Shown piece by piece: positions 50,613 to 59,206 of a stretch of 64,000 nucleotides of DNA. Source of the stretch: Pycnococcus provasolii (taxonomy: Eukaryota; Chlorophyta; Pseudoscourfieldiophyceae; Pseudoscourfieldiales). Within the stretch, counting starts at the first letter, position 1. Every line of letters starts with the position of its first letter. The translations under genes were made by a program, and so were the position numbers. The stretch is taken from contig CP150556.1 of assembly GCA_049487715.1 (NCBI GenBank), forward strand, positions 496,001-560,000, in the 5' to 3' direction. The notes beneath the pieces were generated by a model. The model was given only the letters and a program-made list of their open reading frames with translations, was not told the origin of the DNA and did no database searches.

Positions 50613-53600
50613 TCATTCTTCCACCACCTCCATTATGTCGTCGCCATCCTCGACGTCGTCGTCGTAGTCGTCCAATGCTCCAGCCGGAGCCACGAGCTGG
50701 CTGGAGACTTGGTGCCCATCCAAGTCCTTGTGCTTCAGCTTGCCAATTTGCCAGCTGTTGGCGTACTCCGGGCGATGCGCGAACACCATTTTAAAGCGGT
50801 ACAGTAAGCTCTCGAGTGCGGCGCGTAGACGAGGAATCATCTTCAGAAGCTGCCTATCCTGCCAGCGCTTGCCCTCGGCACAGAAAATCTGCAAGAGTCG
50901 AGTTGACTTCTGAACTTTCGATGCACAGCGAAATACGCCTGAGCATTGCGCATCGGACAGAGAGGCGTGCTTCTGCAAGCTATCGCAGAGCTTGCCAGTC
51001 AGCTGGACATACTTCAAGCAACTCGACATGCACTCGCTCACAAGAGCAGTCTTCCCGCGCACACCCTGTCGCGCGAGGTCGCGCACCACCGTGACAAGGT
51101 CATGCAATAGCGTGGCGTAGTGGGTATACTGCTGAAGCGCCGCCATCGCGTCTGGAGATGCCACGGCGTCGTCAGATGCCATGTCAAGCTGCGCCGCGGA
51201 GACAACATCGCTAGCCTTGGCCACCGACGAGCCGTACGCACTGAGTAGGTGCTTGAAGGCACCCTTCACCCAGACGAGCAGCGTTCCCGCCTGAAGGCTA
51301 GGCATGTCGGCGCTGACCTTCGTGCCGTCGAATGAGGGCAAGAGCTTTGTCACCACATGCTCGAGCTTTGTGGTGCACACCTCCTCGCTGCTTCCGCTCA
51401 CAAAGTAGGCGTCGAGCAAGAGCGCGACCTCCTTCTGGCGTCCCTTTGCCCAGACCGAGCCACCGCCGCTCACTCCGCTGGGTTGTGCGTAATTCCAGAA
51501 CAGGCTGCCGCACGACTGGTTTAGATTCGGGCTAGCCTTAAGCGCGCCGCATGTGAGCACGCCCGAAGCGGCGCTAGACAGCGACGAGCTTAGCTTCTCG
51601 GATGATCCGGAGAGCGCGAGAATGTCTGCCAATGCAGTGCACGCAAGCATGCGTACGTCAAGGTCATCGGAAACCGCCGAAAGGTTTGCCAGTTTTGACA
51701 GGTACGAGAACGATGCTTCCCAAGGCGACGACTCTGAGTTTGCCTCGTCGCCCGCAAACGCCTTGGAGAATGCCGCGATCAAGGTGCTCGATGACAACGG
51801 CGTTCCGCTTGCCGCGTCGCGGCGGCATCGTGCCGCGCATATGCACAGACACTTCAATGCGAGTAGCAGGCTGCTTCGGCTTGCGCGCTGCACGTCGCAC
51901 GTGTGCACCACGCAGTGCGGACTCAGGCATGCGGACGTCACCAGCTCACGTGGATCTCCCGTGATGGGGCGATGTGAATGTGTCGAGAGCAGAGAAGCGT
52001 GCGAAACACCGCCGTCACAATCGGAGCCACCGCCACGTCCTGGCTCCGAGTGCATACTTTCACAGGACTGCTCCTCCACCAGACCTTTAACGCACAAGTC
52101 CATGACACGGCGCAGCGAGGGAAGGTAACGTGCGGCAAGAGCCAGCGCATGAGCGGAAGCCTCCGCTGGGCCCATGCCGAAATCTGCCATTGAACCTGCA
52201 TCCGTGGGCTTGCTGAACGGATTTCGGCGCTTCGTCATTGGGTCGATGCGGCGCAGCAGTGCGAGCAAAACCGGACGAAGACTCGGAATCAGCGCGAGTG
52301 TGGAGTTGCAAGAACAGAATTCTAGATTTTCCGCCATCTTAATGCCCGTGGACGACGGTGGAAGCAGCTTCAGTACTTCGAACACGCTGTCCGGCCACTC
52401 GCGAATGCACCACGGCTGCACCTCAGATACGGGGCGCACTGGCTCGGACGCAGACGCCGTGCCGAACGCGTTACCGCCGTCGTCGCCATCGGAGCCGCCA
52501 TCGTCCGATTCATGAGCGTCCTCGTCCTCCGTTTCTTCGTCGTCGCTGATTACAGGTCGCCGGCGACGCCGTCTCGCCGCCGAGTCCGTGCTAGCGGCTG
52601 ACGGTCCGGGAGTGGTGATGCCAGGTGTCGGGGGAGGCGCATTAGCAGCAGCCTTCTTACCGCGGCGGGTGGCTGAAGTTGGTCTTCCACGCTTCGCACC
52701 TAGCTTCGTGGACCCGATGCCAGAGGCAGAAGGCTTCGTCCCCGTTGTGCGAGCATGGCGTGCCATTGCAACGAGCATTGAGGACGGAGGCACGTCGCCG
52801 GTCTCGTCAGCCTCTCTCGTCGCCTGCACGAGCTTGTGGTGAACCTCGTCGAGAAGCAGCTCGAGTTGGTACACCGAACGAAGCCGGTGGAGCACCTTGA
52901 AACGGACAGAGTGCACATTGTACTCGCTCAGATCAAGCACCTCATTACCCGCAGCGGTCACGCATGCTGGCGCACGCTTCGCAAGTTTCGGAAATTGTCC
53001 CAAGAACGCGCCGATGAGTTCTCTCTCCCAGCCGATCGCCGCCTGCAGCGCAACACAGAGAGCTCTGGCCAGTGGCGCCCATTCCACGCCAAGGCCGAGC
53101 GGTGCGCCAACGCCAAGAGACGCGTGCACGTCCGCGGTTGTAGGCAGATGTAGCGGACATCCGAGAAGTGCGTCGATTTCCTCGAGGCTGGTATTTGCGG
53201 ATGCATGACACGACGCTAGCAGACGAAGCAGAGGTGCAAGGAATGCAAGACTTCCAGCTTGCGCCGCGGGCTGGCCATTCGGCGTCACGGCGAGCACGCT
53301 GGGCCAGATGCGCAACGCGATCGGCGAGCGCGACCCGTCCAGATTTAGCCATGCGCTGCCAGAACGTCCTGCAGGTGCCGTGCTTCTGCTGCTGCTTACT
53401 CGTGGAAGCCGCGAGATGCCCGACGCTGCAGCCGCGTGGGCCGCCGCTGCGGCCGCTGCGCCACCCTGCGTGAGCTGCGTGAGTACCATCCTTGGCTCGT
53501 CTTCAGCCGTTGCAGCCCCAGGACCGACGAGCAGTCCCGTGGTCGAATCGAGGTCTTCGAGGAAGAGATCCTCAAGGTCCTGCTGGCACGTTGTAAGGAC

Positions 53601-55684
53601 CTTTTCCACCACGTCTGGAGCCAGCGCAGGCGCCTCTCGCGTTGCGCGCTTACCCGTGCGAGCAATCACCTCGTCCGCAAGTTCGTCAAGCCATAGGCCG
53701 TACGCACATGCACCTTGGCGGTACACCTCACGACGGCTCCATTGAAGCAGCCTCGCCGCACTTTGCGCCCGCGGAAACGAGTCATCGACCGCGCGTGTCG
53801 ACGCGAGAGCGCACAGGAGTGCGACGCTTCCAATGCGCCCGAGGTGCTGAATCGACGGCTCGACGTGGCTAAGCTGCTTGCGCACCACCATTCGAAGCTC
53901 GTTCTCGAGTTTCGACGCGATGGAATCATCGTCGTCGTCGTCGCCGGCGCCGCCGGGGACACCGGGCGTTGACGACACCAGTGCAAGCGCGGAGAGCGCG
54001 TGGTACGTCGCACGGCTCATGCAAGGCGGCATTGTCGGCATGAAGTCGAGAAGCGACTCGAGCATGCTTGCGTACGAAACAACCTGCAGTCTCGCGGTAG
54101 GGCAGGTCACCATGCGCTGCAGGGTACGCAGCGCACACATACCCTCCGCATTCTCAGCCATCGCGGAATTCGCCCTGCCACCAACATGCTGTAGAAGGCA
54201 CGCGAGCACCTCCGTCTGTTGGCTTGCCGACCGGAACTCCCTGAAAATGAGCAGGTACAATTCGCTGGCGGTGTTGAGAGCTGCGGCAGGGTCGGCGCCG
54301 GCGCCGGCGCTCGAACCGGGAGGGCCCGTTCCAGACGCGAGTGCCTCGGCAATGCACAGCAGAGATTGGAAGTGCGCACCCAATGCAGTGCCGTGCCCTC
54401 GAATGGCCGCCGTGAATTCTTCCATTGTGTAAGCGGGAGGAGATGTGCGACACTTTTTGAGGAGCATTCCGCATGCACGCTTGGAGAACGGTCCGCCGTT
54501 GGAAACCAATGCCAGCAGGCACCATAGGTCGCCTGGCGTGTGCGATTCGGGTGCCCGCAGCGCAACGAACTGCTTCAGAAACATTTCGCACGCCGTCGCG
54601 TTGGCGCGAAAGCTGCTTCGCAGCGTATCGGCGACAATCGCGAGCGCGTCGTCCTCATCGCTCGTGACGACGATCTTCCCCTTGCCCTTGGGATCAAGCG
54701 CCGCCGCGGGTATCTGCCCATCTTCGTTGGTGGCTCGAACCGGAATCACGCCTTCCAGTCCCTCTCGAACGTAATCGACGACGCGCTTCGTGTTCTCCGC
54801 GTTTCCGGATGTTGACGTCGAAAGCAAAAACTTCAGGATGACGGGTGCGGATTCCGCGTCGGCGCTCAGGATGAGATTTGCAGCCGCCTCGATCGTCTCC
54901 AAGTGCACATCAGCATCGTCCACGTACAGGCTTGCAAGGGCGTCGAGGCATGCGGGAACCAAGTTTGGCTCCGCCGCGAGGAAGCCGAGTAGCGCCCTGG
55001 CGACTGACACGTGCTGCGCGTCCGCCACCATCTCCGGCAGAAGTGCGACCGCCTCGCGCTGGAACGAGATGGGGGATGCGGTGACGAGCTCGAGTAGAGT
55101 TTCCGCGGTTTGGCTGGGCTTTTCGAGCCTGTCTATTCCACGTAGCTGCGACAGGATGAGCCGCGCGACGTTGTTTGAGTTTTGCGACGCGCCGTCGGCG
55201 TACTCGGGCACCTGCTCGAGCAGCGTGTTGAGGATGCGCTCTTGGATGCACGCGACGTTCAGAAGAACGGTTGCGACGGAGTGGCGTTGAGCCCAAAGAC
55301 TTGTTGTTGTTGTTGTGTGGTGGTGGTGGTGGTTGCGGCGTTGCCAAGTGGCACGAGCACGCTCCTGAGAGCATCTTCCCCCTGAGCGACAATGTCCTCG
55401 AGTCCCTTGACTGCAGACTCCTGCGCCTGCTCGCACGCGCGTAGGTGCGTATCCAGAAATGACGTGACTCGCACGGGCGCCATGGTCGTGCACGTCCACA
55501 TCCACATTTTCGAGTCATTTGTTGTACAAGTACATCCCGCGTCCTGCAGGAGGAGGACGAGCGCGTTGGATGACCCTGGAGTGTGTGTGGCAGTATTGTT
55601 TTCTGACAGTTTCTGAGGATACGGGGGTAATGCTGCTGCTGAGGATGGCGCCATGGGACTTAGTCCAAGAGCAGGTGACGCCAT
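50613..55684 (-). CDS. FANCD2: FANCD2, Fanconi anaemia DNA-repair scaffold, with a frame break near the N-terminus
   Basis: About 1680 aa if both frames are joined. The N-terminal part (from MASPALGLSP, ATG 55684) reads in one frame to about 55340: A-L-V-L-L-L-Q-D-A-G and V-K-G-L-E-D-I-V match FANCD2. The rest, from about H-S-V-A-T-V-L-L-N-V, is in another frame to the stop at 50613. Landmarks: L-E-Q-V-P-E-Y, A-R-L-I-L-S-Q-L-R-G-I-D-R-L, R-M-V-V-R-K-Q-L, L-E-E-I-D-A-L-L-G-C-P, R-E-L-I-G-A-F, and C-terminal G-K-L-K-H-K-D-L-D-G followed by an acidic tail. FANCD2 with FANCI clamps DNA at stalled forks and crosslinks. A disordered Lys/Arg/Asp insert lies near residues 920-1000. The site expected to be monoubiquitinated has Gln. 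SNM1 lies 3 kb away. Confidence 0.83.
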
Positions 55685-56002
55685 CTGAGTGAGCTTTGGT
55701 CCACACACCCACACACACGCACGTTTGAGCTGTCAAATCTCAAATCTCTCGTATTTGTGAAAATGAGAGGGAAAAAACCGGGAAAGGGAGAACGAGAACG
55801 AGAGAGAGGGTGCCTGCTTTGCCCCCTCGAGGGAGCAAAGCAGGCACCACCCCGGCAGTGCCATCTTTTAGGTCGGACTCTTTCTAAACCATCCTCTAAA
55901 AGGTCGGTGGAAATGGTCCGTGGAAGGAAAATTCCCTCTACCCTAGCAGGCCTGTGAAGGCAGCATTTTCCCCTGCATTTAGCTGATACCCGGGTTCTCG
56001 GG

Positions 56003-56771
56003 ATGTCGGACGACGATGCGGAGGTTGAGCTCGGCGGCGGTGGTGGCGGCGGTGGCGGTGGCGGGCAACCCACAGAGCCTCCCGCAGAGAAGTCAACAAA
56101 GGAGGAGGTGCCTCATAGCGCTGCTGCTCCTGCTGCTGGTGGTGCAGCAACTCAACAAGGAGACTCCGGCGACTCAGGGCGACTCCGGCGACTCCTCCGA
56201 CGGCGACGAAGGGGGTGCAGACGGAGATGGCGGCGGAGCGGAAGGGGGTGTCGGGAAAAAGAGAAAGAGACACCGGGGAGGAAGGAGGCACCGCAACAAG
56301 AAGGAGAAGATGAGCATGGCGGCGGAACAGGAGAAAGACAACAACAAAAACAACGCGTCTGAGGATCCGAAGAAGAAGGAGAAGGAGGACAAAAAAAAGG
56401 AAGAGGGAGGGCTGTATATGGCCAACCTCAGCTACACGGACTACATTGACTACTACCACAGAGTGCACGCGGTGTTTCGTTCCAACATGGCGCGAGGACT
56501 GCACCCGCTCGGTAAGGATGGCGCGAAAGTCAAGGAGTTTCCTGGCTTGATGAAAATGCCGCCGCCGAACCAGCCGTACATGAACCCAGCAGCCATGGGA
56601 CGAGGTGGGCCATGGATGCCAGGTGCATATCCGCCGAACATGATGCACGGAGGACCTCCACCGCCAGGAGCGTGGGGCGCATATCCGCCGAACATGCCGC
56701 CTGGTGGCGGTTGGCACGGACCGCCGCCGCCGCACGGTGGTGGCTGGGGAAGAGGCGGAGGACGCTACTGA
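56003..56771 (+). CDS. Charged, Gly/Pro-rich protein of unknown function, probably spliced
   Basis: The N-terminus (MSDDDAEVELGGG) and C-terminus lie in different frames. Joining 56003-56107 to 56160-56771 gives 238 aa; 56003-56107 to 56148-56771 gives 242 aa. After an acidic/Gly start and a K/R/E-rich segment (about 60-125), a short conserved-looking module appears: M-A-N-L-S-Y-T-D-Y-I-D-Y-Y-H-R-V, then G-L-H-P-L. The tail is Pro/Gly/Met/Trp-rich (P-G-A-Y-P-P-N-M repeats) and ends G-R-G-G-G-R-Y, like RNA-binding or condensate-forming tails. No family recognised. It lies between FANCD2 and RPB3 and is convergent with the latter. Confidence 0.5.
56108..56159 (+). other. Possible short intron (52 nt) in the 56.0 kb gene
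   Basis: Donor GGAG|GTGCCT and acceptor CTCAACAAG|GAG fix the frame; a 40-nt version ending at GTGCAG (56147) does so too. Alternatively, a tandem 14-bp repeat 19 bp apart (56162 and 56181) could be the cause of the frame switch. Confidence 0.35.
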
Positions 56772-56825
56772 GGCGCTATTATTTAGAGCTGACCACGAGT
56801 TGTGTAATTTGATGATGAAGAAAAT

Positions 56826-56830
56826 TTACA
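56826..56830 (-). terminator. TGTAA polyadenylation signal (RPB3)
   Basis: TTACA on the plus strand, 59 nt past the RPB3 stop; the stop codon itself overlaps another copy (56889-56893). Confidence 0.4.
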
Positions 56831-56888
56831 AGTGTGCGAATCGCGCGCGCTGCCGCCCCCGCCGCCGCCGCCGCCGTCGTCGTCCTCT

Positions 56889-57947
56889 TTACATGATGAG
56901 CTTCTTGATATCTTCCTGCGTTCCCTTGAGCTTTTCTTCGATCGTTTCAAGAGCCCACACCACGACAGTTGCTGGTGGTAGTGCACCCGTCGTCTCCACG
57001 CGAAAGACAAAGTCGTCCGATCGCGGCGTGATCTCCACCAAGCCAGGCACTCCCATTTCAGCAGCCTTCTTGATGCACTCGCCATCGTACGTGTACGCCT
57101 CCGGATCCTTGACGATGACGCGCCGCGTTGTAGGATCAAGCTCGAACACCTGGGTGGGGCAGCTCGCGATCCAAGCGCGGCGTTGATCCTCGGTGAGCGT
57201 GTCCATGAGAGCCTGATCTATGCGAATGTCGGGAACGAACGTGAAAACTGCGGTGGCCACCGGACTCCACTTCGCGTGGTCCTTTCCTATACCCTTGCGC
57301 GCGATGCACGTCAGCTTGACTTCCTGTCCCGGGCGCAGCTTCACAATGAGAATTCCCTTCTCTGGGTTCCCGCTCTCGTCCAGTTTGGCCAACGTGGTTG
57401 GCTTGACGTCAACTTCGTTCGGGTCGAGTCCGTCAGCCGCCTGGTCCCATTCGATGTCGTTGCTGGTGACGTCGATGCCCGCCGTCTGCGAGCTTTCGCA
57501 TCGCTTGTGCAGCTTGAATGTGAGTTCTGTGGGACTCTGTGCGGAGTAGTTTTCGTTATTTTCGTTTGACCCTGACGCCGCCTCGTACACCGTCTGCATC
57601 TTAACCGCGAAGTCGCTTTTGAGCGGAATGAGTCCCATGCGGTGTGCGATGAATTCGTCGTTGAGCACGGACGTGTTGACCTCGACGTCGACGAGGTCGA
57701 TCGCAATCGTCGGTACTTCTCCAATCATCGTGCGTCGCAGCGCGTTCGCGACAGACGTGTCCGTGTTCTTCAGTTCGAATTCGCAGTAGTCGTCGCGCAT
57801 GTCTCGCAGTGTGAGCTTGGGTTTACGCTGAAACTTGTGCGGTATGCCGAGGGAGCCGACTCCTTGGTGGTGGTGCCCAGCAGCAGCCATGGGATGAGGT
57901 CCTCCCATGGGCATCATCCCCATGCCCGGTGGTGGCGGGTACGCCAT
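56889..57947 (-). CDS. RPB3: RNA polymerase II subunit RPB3
   Basis: 352 aa from ATG 57947 ([12 protein letters not shown]), with an extra Gly/Met/His/Pro N-terminus of about 35 residues. The alpha-like dimerisation core is clear: [29 protein letters not shown], and [25 protein letters not shown] and K-D-H-A-K-W-S-P follow. The C-terminal part ([10 protein letters not shown]) matches plant RPB3. RPB3 pairs with RPB11 to nucleate the Pol II core. Unusually, the zinc loop after the L-I-P-L segment has no CxCxxxCxxC cysteines. The unrelated-looking longer start (57962) is a TTG. Confidence 0.9.
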   Translation of the reverse strand: MAYPPPPGMGMMPMGGPHPMAAAGHHHQGVGSLGIPHKFQRKPKLTLRDMRDDYCEFELKNTDTSVANALRRTMIGEVPTIAIDLVDVEVNTSVLNDEFIAHRMGLIPLKSDFAVKMQTVYEAASGSNENNENYSAQSPTELTFKLHKRCESSQTAGIDVTSNDIEWDQAADGLDPNEVDVKPTTLAKLDESGNPEKGILIVKLRPGQEVKLTCIARKGIGKDHAKWSPVATAVFTFVPDIRIDQALMDTLTEDQRRAWIASCPTQVFELDPTTRRVIVKDPEAYTYDGECIKKAAEMGVPGLVEITPRSDDFVFRVETTGALPPATVVVWALETIEEKLKGTQEDIKKLIM

Positions 57948-59206
57948 CAAACTCAAATTCAATCACGACGAGACAAACACGTACACACAAACACGTACAA
58001 ACAAACACGTACAAACAAACACGTACAAACACGTACAAAGAAAAAAGAAAACAACAAGACTTCTATTATCAATAAGAAGGTAAGGTCGATGTGAGCCTTT
58101 TGCTTTGTGTACGTACACGCACAAAACTGCCGCCGCCGCCGCCGTGAAACAATATACACACGAGGAGGGAGGGCGCAGAATGAGCGAAGGGAAGGGAAGG
58201 GAAAAACAGGGCCCCGGGGCAGGGGGGGAGGGAGGTCCTGGGAACCAAACCAAACAAAACTTCCCGGTACCAGAGGGGAAAACCCTTGGCTTGGGGTGGG
58301 GGCCAGGAGGGGGGAAACGAAATCAAAATCTAGGGCTATCTAGGGTTACAGGGAAACCCTAAAATATGATCTCCGTCCCGACCAAACGTGCCGATGTGGG
58401 TGCCTGGCAAATGGGTCCCCGGAGGGATTCCAGAGCTCTGCCAGCCCCCATTTCCCTCAGATGGCGCTGCCCAGCGCGCTCGGTCACGTGCCATGTGGCA
58501 TGCGCAGCGCGTACAGTCGCGCATGCGCAACATCTTGCGCTCGTTCGGTCGCATAGGAGTAGTACCGCACCATGCCACCGCCCATGCCCCGCGCGCGCCC
58601 CTACGCGACACCCACGTGAGGTGCAAGGTGGGCACACAAGCACATGTGCATTTGCCCACAAAAGGAGCGCGCCAAGTTGATGTACCGCCTCCATCGAGAC
58701 TGAAACATGAAAAGTTGCTGAGTCTTATGTATGGTCACAGTTCGGTTGTTCATGGAGGCAAATCAAAAGGTTCCCGTAGGTTGAGCGACAAGCACACACA
58801 TCAAAACACACATGTAGTTCATGATGTGTCAATTTCACGGTTTTCACAGTTTTCCCCAAGTTGTCCACTCACCAAAATTTTACAAAACGTTCCTAACACA
58901 GTAAGGGTCGTTTTCCTAGCTCGGCAGACATGGACAACATGGGGAAAGATCATCTGTGAGCATGCAAGCATCAACCACTTCGCCCGACCTAATTAAAACC
59001 CTAATACGAACCCTAGATTTCGTTTCCCCCCTCCTGTGGGGGCCCCTGGCAGACGCCAGACGGCCAGAAGGGAAACCCTAACTAACCCTAACCCTAACCC
59101 TAACCCTAACTGCAAACCCTAACCAGAATCGTTCCAAACCAAAGTCCCGCCATCATACTTCTGATTCATCCTAAATACTTGTACCTTACATTAATTAAGC
59201 TTCATC
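57948..59206. other. Divergent intergenic region between RPB3 and the VHS-GAT phosphatase gene
   Basis: No gene I can defend. ACAAACACGTACAAAC microsatellite repeats lie upstream of RPB3 (57975-58040), followed by a (CCG) run at 58128-58144. Telomere-type motifs occur at 58354-58362 (exact AAACCCTAA), 58997-59020 and 59071-59124. Confidence 0.45.
59071..59124 (-). repeat. Telomere-like repeat tract (about seven CCCTAA units)
   Basis: Consecutive CCCTAA units, with one variant spacer, ending 83 bp before the ATG of the VHS-GAT phosphatase gene. It is the purest telomere-like run in the window. Confidence 0.8.

Noticed and set aside
58388-58996. 200-codon plus-strand frame upstream of the VHS-GAT gene
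   Set aside because: No family resemblance, uneven composition, no promoter-to-stop logic; treated as intergenic.
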